Positions 34,011 to 41,717 of a stretch of 52,457 nt of DNA are shown here, in pieces. The stretch spans positions 1 to 52,457 of the forward strand of contig NZ_JAKEVD010000033.1 in the NCBI RefSeq assembly GCF_022398325.1, given 5' to 3'. Under the pieces are notes generated by a model. That model did no database searches. It saw only the letters and a program-made list of their open reading frames with translations, and was not told the DNA's origin. Each line of letters starts with the position of its first letter. Within the stretch, counting starts at the first letter, position 1. This DNA comes from Shewanella sp. Isolate13. GTDB taxonomy: Bacteria; Pseudomonadota; Gammaproteobacteria; Enterobacterales; Shewanellaceae. Position numbers and translations under genes: made by a program.

Positions 34011-35411
34011 ATGAGCATTACATCTGTCGCTTCTGTGTTTAAAGGTGACTTTGCGATCGGTTCGCAAATCACAGTACGTGGTTGGGTAAGATCCCGCCGC
34101 GATTCTAAAGCTGGGATCTCATTTCTAGCTGTTTATGACGGTTCATGTTTCGACCCTATCCAGGGTGTTGTACCAAATAATCTAGAAAATTACACCAACG
34201 AAGTGTTAAAGCTTACTGCTGGTTGCTCTGTTGTGATGACTGGTGAAGTTGTTGAGTCTCCTGGTCAAGGTCAAGCGTTTGAAATGCAAGTGACCAACAT
34301 TGAGGTTGCAGGTTGGGTTGAAGATCCAGACACCTACCCTATGGCGGCTAAGCGTCACTCTATCGAGCACCTGCGCGAACTTGCTCACCTTCGTCCACGC
34401 ACCAACATTATTGGCGCGGTAGCACGAGTACGTAACTGCTTGTCTCAAGCTATTCACCGTTTCTATAACGAACAAGGTTATATCTGGGTATCAACACCAC
34501 TTATCACTGCTTCAGACACTGAAGGTGCCGGTGAGATGTTCCGTGTATCGACACTCGATCTTGAGAACCTACCCCGTACAGATAAAGGTACTGTCGATTA
34601 CGGCGAAGACTTCTTCGGTAAAGAGTCTTTCCTAACCGTATCGGGTCAGCTAAACGCCGAGACGTATGCATGTGCACTTTCAAAGGTTTATACCTTTGGT
34701 CCTACATTCCGCGCAGAGAACTCAAACACCAGCCGTCACTTAGCCGAGTTCTGGATGGTTGAACCTGAAGTGGCTTATGCCGATCTAAACGATGCAGCAA
34801 AACTTGCAGAAGACATGCTGAAGTACTGTTTCAAAGCGGTACTAGAAGAGCGTCGCGATGACTTAGAGTTTTTCGCACAGCGTGTTGAGAAAACAGCGAT
34901 TGAGCGTTTAGAAAACTTTGTCAACAGTGATTTTGCTCAGATCGATTACACCGATGCGATTGAAATTCTTAAAGCCTGTGATAAAGACTTTGAGTTTGAT
35001 GTTGAATGGGGTATCGATTTACATTCTGAGCATGAGCGTTACCTTGCAGAAGAGCACTTCAAAGCTCCTGTAGTTGTGAAGAACTATCCAAAAGACATTA
35101 AGGCATTCTATATGCGCTTAAATGATGATGGAAAAACTGTAGCAGCTATGGACGTTCTAGCTCCAGGCATCGGCGAGATCATCGGTGGTGCTCAACGTGA
35201 AGAACGTCTAGACGTTCTTGATGCACGTCTTGCAGAGATGAACCTAAGTCAAGAAGACTACTGGTGGTACCGCGACCTACGTCGCTATGGCACAGTACCA
35301 CACGCAGGTTTTGGTCTTGGCTTTGAGCGTTTGGTTTCTTATGTGACTGGCGTTGCAAACATCCGTGACGTGATCCCATTCCCACGTTCACCAAACTCGG
35401 CTAACTTCTAA
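34011..35411 (+). CDS. asnS: Asparaginyl-tRNA synthetase
   Basis: A class IIb aminoacyl-tRNA synthetase that charges tRNA-Asn. The N-terminal OB-fold anticodon-binding domain (about 1-105, ITVRGWVRSRRDSK) is followed by the catalytic domain with motif 2 (FRAENSNTSRHLAEFWMVEPE) and motif 3 (GFGLGFERLV) split by the usual insertions. At 466 residues it equals the E. coli length. GGAG precedes the ATG. A terminator follows, so it does not feed the hydrogenase operon. Confidence 0.97.
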   Translation: MSITSVASVFKGDFAIGSQITVRGWVRSRRDSKAGISFLAVYDGSCFDPIQGVVPNNLENYTNEVLKLTAGCSVVMTGEVVESPGQGQAFEMQVTNIEVAGWVEDPDTYPMAAKRHSIEHLRELAHLRPRTNIIGAVARVRNCLSQAIHRFYNEQGYIWVSTPLITASDTEGAGEMFRVSTLDLENLPRTDKGTVDYGEDFFGKESFLTVSGQLNAETYACALSKVYTFGPTFRAENSNTSRHLAEFWMVEPEVAYADLNDAAKLAEDMLKYCFKAVLEERRDDLEFFAQRVEKTAIERLENFVNSDFAQIDYTDAIEILKACDKDFEFDVEWGIDLHSEHERYLAEEHFKAPVVVKNYPKDIKAFYMRLNDDGKTVAAMDVLAPGIGEIIGGAQREERLDVLDARLAEMNLSQEDYWWYRDLRRYGTVPHAGFGLGFERLVSYVTGVANIRDVIPFPRSPNSANF

Positions 35412-35433
35412 GCGGTTACCTGAACACCTATTT

Positions 35434-35466
35434 AAAGCCTTTGGCAGTCATGTCAGAGGCTTTTTT
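35434..35466 (+). terminator. Terminator after asnS
   Basis: AAAGCCTTTG pairs with CAGAGGCTTT (one G-T wobble) around a 10-nt loop, followed by a T-run. Confidence 0.8.
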
Positions 35467-35653
35467 ATTGCGCCTTGATAACCCAAAAACCTCTTAAAAT
35501 ACCTTGCTAACTCCTTTCCCATAAATCTTAAACCGACACACCGTTAACATATAAGCAACCCTTGAATTAACAATTACAAAGAAAAACTATTTAAATTAAT
35601 CATTTATAAGTAACTCATGGTTAAGCTGCTGTTAAACAAGCCACTCGACTTTA

Positions 35654-35669
35654 TGTGATATAAATCACC
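35654..35669. promoter_or_regulatory. CRP/FNR-like site far upstream of hyaA
   Basis: TGTGATATAAATCACC has CRP-like TGTGA-N6-TCAC symmetry and also contains GTGAT-N4-ATCAC, close to FNR boxes. It is centred 121 bases upstream of the FNR-like box at 35776. It shares 14 of 16 bases with the site at 44101-44116. Confidence 0.55.
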
Positions 35670-35775
35670 TTTTAGGCGATTCAGGGTCATTTTGTCCCGC
35701 TTAAAACCTATTTTATGATCTAGCTCAACTGAGTTACAACTGGTCTGTGTAGTATCTTTCAAAGAACTCAAAAGC

Positions 35776-35789
35776 TTGACGCATATCAA
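35776..35789. promoter_or_regulatory. FNR-type box of the hyaA promoter
   Basis: TTGACGCATATCAA matches TTGAT-N4-ATCAA with one mismatch. A TAGACT hexamer at 35812-35817 would be the -10 of a start near 35824, which puts the box at -41.5, the class II activator position. The transcript would start about 39 bases before hyaA. Confidence 0.65.
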
Positions 35790-35862
35790 TAATACTCAGC
35801 TTTGTGAGGCCTAGACTGTTTTCGTTGAACAAACTCCTTATAAACAAAAAAAAGGTTTAACC

Positions 35863-36999
35863 ATGGAAACACATGAAGCCCTTTACCAACAAGGTGTGGC
35901 GCGAATGGAACAACTTCGCAAGCTACAACCGCGTACAGGTGAAACGCTACAGCAAAAAATGGAACAAAATGGCATTACTCGTCGTGACTTTATGAAATGG
36001 AGCGCAGCGGTTACCGCCATGCTAGCCTTACCGCTCCCTTTTAGTACCTTGGTCGCAGAAGCTGCAGAGCTTGCAGATAGAGTTCCTTTAGTTTGGCTAC
36101 ACATGGCCGAATGCACAGGTTGTAGTGAGTCGCTTATTCGTACCGACACACCTAACCTAGATACCTTAATCTTTAATCATGTCTCTCTTGAGTACCATGA
36201 AACCTTGATGGCCGCTGCTGGCTGGCAGGCAGAAGAAAACCTTGAGCACGCACTCTCTGCTTATAAAGGTAACTACCTCCTTGCTGTAGAGGGCGCCGTA
36301 CCTACTGCAAACAATGGCGCATTTTTAACGGTTGGCTGTAAAGGCCACACCGGACTTCATATCGTTAAAGAAGCCGCGGCGGGCGCCGCAGCGATTATCT
36401 CTGTTGGTACTTGCGCCGCCTTTGGTGGTATCCAAGCTGCCGCACCTAACCCAACTGGGGCAAAAGGTGTTTATGAGGTTGTTGATAGACCCGTTATTAA
36501 CCTAGGTGGCTGCCCACCAAGTGAAAAGAACATTGTCGGTACACTGATGTATTTCATCATGTTTGGTAAGTTACCAGCCCTTGACATGTTCAACCGTCCT
36601 AAGTGGGCTTACGGTGCTCGCGTTCATGATAACTGTGAACGTCGTGGCCGCTTTGACGCTGGCGAATTTGTTGAAGAGTTTGGCGACCAAGGCGCAAAAG
36701 ACGGCTACTGTCTCTATAAAGTGGGTTGTAAGGGTCCTTACACCTATAACAACTGCCCAACCGAACGATTTAATCACCATACGAGTTGGCCTGTGCTTGC
36801 GGGTCATGGCTGTATTGGCTGCTCAGAGCCAAACTTCTGGGATGATATGGCCGACTTTGAAAAACCTTTAGGAAGGCAATTACTACATGGTCTTGATGCG
36901 ACCAGTGACACTGTCGGCGCTGTTATTTTAGGCGCTACCGCTGTCGGTATTGGTGCACACGCCGTCGCCAGTATTTTTGCCAAATCTGAAGAGGAATAA
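35863..36999 (+). CDS. hyaA: [NiFe] hydrogenase small subunit
   Basis: The Fe-S subunit of a membrane-bound, periplasm-facing [NiFe] hydrogenase. Its Tat signal is at about 39-45 (TRRDFMKW, twin arginine R40-R41), followed by a hydrophobic stretch. The proximal-cluster cysteines are C84 and C87 (AECTGCSES) and C184 (VGTCAAFGG). Later cysteines supply the medial and distal clusters (KVGCKGPYTYNNC, HGCIGCSEPNFWD). A hydrophobic helix near 346-370 (GAVILGATAVGIGAHAVASI) anchors the C-terminus in the membrane. Positions 86 and 189 are glycine, where oxygen-tolerant enzymes such as E. coli Hyd-1 have extra cysteines, so a standard proximal cluster is expected. The promoter has FNR- and CRP-like sites. 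Confidence 0.96.
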   Translation: METHEALYQQGVARMEQLRKLQPRTGETLQQKMEQNGITRRDFMKWSAAVTAMLALPLPFSTLVAEAAELADRVPLVWLHMAECTGCSESLIRTDTPNLDTLIFNHVSLEYHETLMAAAGWQAEENLEHALSAYKGNYLLAVEGAVPTANNGAFLTVGCKGHTGLHIVKEAAAGAAAIISVGTCAAFGGIQAAAPNPTGAKGVYEVVDRPVINLGGCPPSEKNIVGTLMYFIMFGKLPALDMFNRPKWAYGARVHDNCERRGRFDAGEFVEEFGDQGAKDGYCLYKVGCKGPYTYNNCPTERFNHHTSWPVLAGHGCIGCSEPNFWDDMADFEKPLGRQLLHGLDATSDTVGAVILGATAVGIGAHAVASIFAKSEEE

Positions 37000-37001
37000 T
37001 C

Positions 37002-38705
37002 ATGAGTAAACGTGTAGTCATAGATCCAATCACTCGTATCGAAGGACATCTGCGAGTTGAAGTCGAAGTCGACGAAAATAATGTTATTAAGAAAGCTTGG
37101 TCATCATCGACTTTATGGCGCGGCATTGAGGTGATCCTCAAGGGTCGTACACCTATGGATGTCGGCCTAATCGTACAACGTATTTGTGGCGTGTGTACCT
37201 ATTCTCACTATCGCTGCGGTACAGAAGCGGTTGAGAACGCATTGGGCGTAAAGATCCCGCTAAATGCTAAGTACCTTAGAAGCTTGATGCAAACCTCGCT
37301 GTACATGCATGACCATATCGTACACTTCTATCACCTTCACGGTTTAGACTGGGTTGATGTCGTTTCGGCATTAAGCGCAGATCCAGCCCTAGCCGCGCAA
37401 GAGGCGATGAAGTATACCGCCAATCCAATCGCTGCTGGCGAAGGCGATCTACGTGCCGTACAAGAGCGTGTAAAAGGTTTAGTAGAAACTGGTAAACTAG
37501 GTCCATTTGCGAACGCATATTGGGGAAATGGCACTTACAAGTTCACCCCAGAGCAAAACCTAATCGCCGTCTCTCATTACCTTAAGGCACTAGAAATTCA
37601 GCGTATCGCCGCTGAAATGCTCGCTATCTTCGGTGGTAAATCACCTCACCCACAATCAATCGTTGTTGGTGGTGTCACTTCTGTACGCGACATGTTAAGC
37701 CCTGCTCGCCTACAAGAGTGGAAGCAAAAGCATGAGATCGTTCAAGACTTTATCATTCGTGCTTATAAGGCTGATATCGTGATGGCCGCTGCAGCATTTG
37801 GCTCTGAGCCGAGTGTACTAGGTGGCGTTAACGTTAAGAACTTCTTGGCTACGGATGATTTCCTACTTGGCGATGGTCAGTACATGTTTAACCAAGGCGT
37901 TATCATGAATGGCGATCTTGCCAATGTGAGCGACCTCGATCCTGACATGATTAAGGAAGATGCGACTCACGCTTGGTATAAAGCCGATGCGCCGCAGCAC
38001 CCATATGATGGCACAACAGTCCCCGACTACACAGGCTTTGTGGAGCGCGATACCGTTTACGGTAAGCTACCGACTGTCGATGGCGATGGTAAATACACCT
38101 GGGTTAAATCACCACGCTATAACGGCGAGCCAGTTGAAGTGGGTCCATTAGCAAGCTTACTCGTGAGCTATGCCCGTGGTAACCAAGTGGTTGTCGACTC
38201 TGTCAACGGCTTACTCGAAGCGACTGGACTACCTGTAGAGGCGCTATTTACCACACTAGGCCGTACTGCAGCACGTATGTTGCAAACCGTTATCGTTGCC
38301 GAAGAGGGTCTTAAGACATTCGATGCAATGTTAACTAACATGCAATCAGACGAAGCGACTTACGTTAAGCCTGAAATTGACTCAAGCAAAGAATATGTCG
38401 GCCACGCCATGATTGAAGCGCCACGCGGCATGCTCAGTCACTGGATCCGCATTAAAAATGGCTTAGTCGAGAACTACCAAGCCGTTGTACCTACGACTTG
38501 GAACGCAGGTCCTGTGGATGCTAACGGTCAAATGGGACCTTATGAGGCTTCACTCATCGGCTTAAAGCTTGAAGATCCGACTAAGCCTCTAGAGGTTATC
38601 CGTATTATTCACTCTTTTGACCCTTGTATGGCGTGCGCTGTGCACGTGATGGATTACAAAGGCCAGAATCTCGGTGAATTTAAAATTGATCCCAACGGAT
38701 TTTAA
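37002..38705 (+). CDS. hyaB: [NiFe] hydrogenase large subunit
   Basis: The catalytic subunit, holding the NiFe(CN)2CO centre. The N-terminal nickel motif is RICGVCTYSH (C62, C65) and the C-terminal one is DPCMACAVH (C542, C545, H548). The 19 residues after H548 are the C-terminal extension removed by the HyaD protease after metal insertion. At 567 residues it fits group 1 uptake enzymes. GAGGAA precedes the ATG two bases after the hyaA stop. The partner order small, large, cytochrome b, protease is typical of group 1 operons. Confidence 0.97.
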   Translation: MSKRVVIDPITRIEGHLRVEVEVDENNVIKKAWSSSTLWRGIEVILKGRTPMDVGLIVQRICGVCTYSHYRCGTEAVENALGVKIPLNAKYLRSLMQTSLYMHDHIVHFYHLHGLDWVDVVSALSADPALAAQEAMKYTANPIAAGEGDLRAVQERVKGLVETGKLGPFANAYWGNGTYKFTPEQNLIAVSHYLKALEIQRIAAEMLAIFGGKSPHPQSIVVGGVTSVRDMLSPARLQEWKQKHEIVQDFIIRAYKADIVMAAAAFGSEPSVLGGVNVKNFLATDDFLLGDGQYMFNQGVIMNGDLANVSDLDPDMIKEDATHAWYKADAPQHPYDGTTVPDYTGFVERDTVYGKLPTVDGDGKYTWVKSPRYNGEPVEVGPLASLLVSYARGNQVVVDSVNGLLEATGLPVEALFTTLGRTAARMLQTVIVAEEGLKTFDAMLTNMQSDEATYVKPEIDSSKEYVGHAMIEAPRGMLSHWIRIKNGLVENYQAVVPTTWNAGPVDANGQMGPYEASLIGLKLEDPTKPLEVIRIIHSFDPCMACAVHVMDYKGQNLGEFKIDPNGF

Positions 38706-38719
38706 TCAAGGGGGATAAC

Positions 38720-39388
38720 ATGGCAACTCAATCTGCGCCCTACCAAAGGGAACTGATCTTTGGTGCTGCAATAAGGATATTTCACTGGCTAAGAGCCTTA
38801 GCCATTCTTGTATTGGTTATAACCGGGTTTTATATCGCGTGGCCTTTCTTGGTCGCGCCAGATAACTCGGATGTATTGGTACAGGGCTATATTCGAGCAG
38901 CTCATCAGATCTTCGGATTTGTTTTAGTCGCAATCACTGTCGTTCGCGCTTACCTGTTCTTTTTCGGTAAGAGTGATATCGAACGCCGCTCTTTTAAAGA
39001 TGTGATGAGCGTTAAGAGTTGGATCACTCAGCTTAAGTCTTACCTATGGATGGGACATTTAGACAAAGCTGGAGTGTATGGTCCACTACAGTTCGTGACT
39101 TACTTTGCAATATCTGTCGTTGCTCTTTTGATCTGCATTACAGGACTCGTCTTGTATGCCAATGTATATCACGAAGGTCTTGGTGGCTTACTTGCACCTA
39201 TGGCTAACTGGATCACTGCATTGATGGGTGGATTAGCACCGGTTCGGATCTGGCACCACTACCTAACCTGGGTATTTATCATCTTTGTGGTAATACACGT
39301 TTATATGGCAGTTTGGTCTGGAATTCGCTTTAAGCACAACTCAGTGGACTCTATCGTCTCTGGTTATGATTACCATAAGAAAAAATAA
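38720..39388 (+). CDS. hyaC: Hydrogenase cytochrome b subunit
   Basis: A diheme cytochrome b of 222 residues that takes electrons from the small subunit to the quinone pool and helps hold the enzyme in the membrane. Four or five helices can be seen (about 25-44, 60-82, 125-148, 180-202). Candidate heme ligands are H22, H62, H179/H180 and H193. AGGGGG lies before the ATG, 14 bases after hyaB. Confidence 0.94.
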   Translation: MATQSAPYQRELIFGAAIRIFHWLRALAILVLVITGFYIAWPFLVAPDNSDVLVQGYIRAAHQIFGFVLVAITVVRAYLFFFGKSDIERRSFKDVMSVKSWITQLKSYLWMGHLDKAGVYGPLQFVTYFAISVVALLICITGLVLYANVYHEGLGGLLAPMANWITALMGGLAPVRIWHHYLTWVFIIFVVIHVYMAVWSGIRFKHNSVDSIVSGYDYHKKK

Positions 39389-39400
39389 TAAAAGGAAAAC

Positions 39401-39958
39401 ATGAAGATATTGCTACTTGGTATTGGCAATGTCCTGTACGCCGATGAGGGCATCGGCGTACATTTCGTCAATTACATCCAAGAAAACTACCGTTTCCACC
39501 ATCAGATCGATCAGCTTGATATGCTTGATGGTGGAACGCTTGCCCAAGGTCTTATTCCTACACTTTGTCATTACGACTATCTCATCGTTGTTGATACCGT
39601 TAACGCTAATGGTGTCGCTCCAGGCGAAGTCTATTTCTTTGATTTCGACAAGGCCCCAGCCGAAATTGATTGGCAAGGCAGTGCCCATGAAGTCGAAATG
39701 CTGCAAACCCTCATAATGATGGAGATGGTCGGAGATAGACCAAAAACATTCGTTCTAGGTGTTACCCCAACAGTTCTTGAACCTATGACCCTAGGATTAA
39801 CTGAGCAGATCCAGGCCGCCGTGCCTTTGATGGAGAAGACACTACTGAGCCACATGGACTCTTTAGGCTTCACTCACCAACGTATTGCAAACATTGATAT
39901 TAACAGTCTCATTCCCGACTCATACAAACGTGGCTTAACTTTAGATGAAGAATATTAG
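39401..39958 (+). CDS. hyaD: Hydrogenase maturation endopeptidase
   Basis: A 185-residue protease that removes the C-terminal peptide of the large subunit once nickel is bound. The metal-sensing residues known from E. coli HybD are visible as E16 in NVLYADEGIG, D65 in VVDTVN and H96 in GSAHEVEM. AAAAGGA precedes the ATG. Its 3' end overlaps the next gene by 14 bases, so the two are translationally coupled. Confidence 0.95.
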   Translation: MKILLLGIGNVLYADEGIGVHFVNYIQENYRFHHQIDQLDMLDGGTLAQGLIPTLCHYDYLIVVDTVNANGVAPGEVYFFDFDKAPAEIDWQGSAHEVEMLQTLIMMEMVGDRPKTFVLGVTPTVLEPMTLGLTEQIQAAVPLMEKTLLSHMDSLGFTHQRIANIDINSLIPDSYKRGLTLDEEY

Positions 39959-41699
39959 ATTTGAGTTTAATTGTACCCGCGATGTGCCTTTTTACGGGCA
40001 TCTCTGCAATCAATACCTGCAAAACGACCAATATGATGTAACGATAGGCAAACAAGATCATCTTTACTACATAGAAGCCCAAGGGGAGCAAGCACAACTA
40101 GAACAACTTGCCGATGCAATAGCCGATGACTTCTTAATTTCAACCTGGTTAGTAAAGCCTCAGATAAAAGCCATTGAATCCCCCATCGGAAGTAAGAAGC
40201 TACTCCCACTCGACCCCCTCGAACTTGAGTACTGTCAGCATTGCCAACCCCTGCTTGGTGATAATCAGGCGAAACACTTTGGTGACATTGGATTCAACTG
40301 CCCTTGCTGTCAGGCCCACACTCGCATATCTGCTGCAGAGCAAGCCGTTTCTTTAGCCGATGCCAAAGCACTCGTTAAGCAGCTCGATACGCTAGGTGCA
40401 ATTGAACTACCTCATGGCAAAGACAATAGCGGCCCAGTTATCAGTTTCTACCCTATTGAAAACCAACCAGTCGAAAACCGTCATCAGTTGGTGATCTGCA
40501 ACCCCAATAATCTTCACGCGCATTTTTCGGTAAACGATAGCCAAATACTTGCGCTTTCTAGTATCGAAAAGCCGTTTATTAGAGCAAGGCCTATCAACAG
40601 CCACCCAAGATTAAAGCAACCTCTATACGAACTTAGCTTTGCAAATTCTCGGCTGTTATTAGTGATTTGCGAGCTCCTTAGGCAACAGGGTACCGATTAT
40701 ATTTATATAGCAAATGCCCATAACCCCAAAATTGCCATGCTAAACGCTAAATGGGCGCTAATTGAAACCCCGCCAACTTCCCATAAGATCATGATTGAAG
40801 CCCCGCGCCAACCTTTGCACGATGATGCCGAGGCAGGAAGTTATCAAGCAAGATGGAAAAACAATCAAGTTGAGATAAGCGTTAACCCTGCTGCAGCCAA
40901 TAATGACGCACCGCTTAATAATGCAGCAAGTTGCGCTCTACATGGCGCGATAGTCGACAACAATAAACCTAAGAATGTAGCCGCTTTATACTTTAGCCGC
41001 TCCAATAAGACCCAGATAGTAACCTTAGATGGTAAACAGCAGTTAGAGCTATTCTTTGAGTTTCCAAGCTTACCGAATAACGGCTATGACATAGTGCATC
41101 ATCTTGAACTGTCGCCTCAGAAAAACTTACTGGATAAATTCAAGACACGTTACCCCGGTGACTACCTAAAGCTCTTATCCTTAAAGCTAGCCTCGCCGAC
41201 CGATAATATTGAGTCACTTTTGGCGATCAGCGCGATCTTCCTTGGCGCCGCCAGCAAAATAACTGAGTCAAGTAACTTAAGTAAGACCGAGCTCTGCGAT
41301 TTCGTGGTCGCTCGAGCTATGTGCCATAAAGGAGCTAATGCGCCAAGAGTCGATTTCCCGTTAACGCGAGGCGAAGCCTTTAGAAGCCTGAACTGGTGTA
41401 AGACATTAGGTACGATTATCAGTTTTAGGCTCGCCGAGGAGGAAAACATCGATAAACTTGCCTTTGGTATACACGACTCTTTCGCTGATTACCTCTGTAA
41501 CTGGATTGAGCACCTAGATCAAAATATCTGCATTAAATCAGTCGTTCTTGCAGGTGATAGCTTCGCCAATGAGGTGTTGGCACAGCGGGTTGCACTGCGC
41601 CTCGGTAAAAACTTTGCCCTCAACACCAATCCTAAAATGGATCTTGACGGCATAAATATCGCCGCTGGTGGTTTATACCTTAAGCAGCGTAGACACTAG
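39945..41699 (+). CDS. HypF-like hydrogenase accessory protein (HydE-type, function uncertain)
   Basis: A 584-residue soluble protein encoded between hyaD and hypF. It looks like a diverged HypF. Near the N-terminus is a weak acylphosphatase-like segment. One zinc-finger-like motif, C97-x2-C100-x18-C119-x2-C122, has exactly the spacing of the HypF fingers, but there is one finger where HypF has two. The middle (RARPINSHPRLKQP) recalls the YrdC domain. The C-terminal region from about 530 (VVLAGDSFANEVLAQRV and INIAAGGL) aligns by eye with the HypF C-terminus (VVLCGG-like LCGGVFQNRYLLERC and INDAGVAL). The HHYAH-type metal motif of HypF is absent, so carbamoyl-transfer activity is doubtful. 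Epsilonproteobacterial HydE is a known HypF-related hydrogenase protein of similar size and is the best analogue I can name. It is not HyaE, which is a small thioredoxin-like chaperone. Confidence 0.6.
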   Translation: MKNIRFEFNCTRDVPFYGHLCNQYLQNDQYDVTIGKQDHLYYIEAQGEQAQLEQLADAIADDFLISTWLVKPQIKAIESPIGSKKLLPLDPLELEYCQHCQPLLGDNQAKHFGDIGFNCPCCQAHTRISAAEQAVSLADAKALVKQLDTLGAIELPHGKDNSGPVISFYPIENQPVENRHQLVICNPNNLHAHFSVNDSQILALSSIEKPFIRARPINSHPRLKQPLYELSFANSRLLLVICELLRQQGTDYIYIANAHNPKIAMLNAKWALIETPPTSHKIMIEAPRQPLHDDAEAGSYQARWKNNQVEISVNPAAANNDAPLNNAASCALHGAIVDNNKPKNVAALYFSRSNKTQIVTLDGKQQLELFFEFPSLPNNGYDIVHHLELSPQKNLLDKFKTRYPGDYLKLLSLKLASPTDNIESLLAISAIFLGAASKITESSNLSKTELCDFVVARAMCHKGANAPRVDFPLTRGEAFRSLNWCKTLGTIISFRLAEEENIDKLAFGIHDSFADYLCNWIEHLDQNICIKSVVLAGDSFANEVLAQRVALRLGKNFALNTNPKMDLDGINIAAGGLYLKQRRH

Positions 41700-41717
41700 C
41701 TAGCTGTGACCACATAT

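Noticed and set aside
35863..36999. An oxygen-tolerant (Hyd-1-type) hydrogenase
   Set aside because: The two diagnostic extra cysteines next to the proximal cluster are glycines.
39945..41699. Calling the HypF-like gene hyaE
   Set aside because: HyaE is a small thioredoxin-like chaperone of about 130 residues; this protein is 584 residues with HypF-like motifs.
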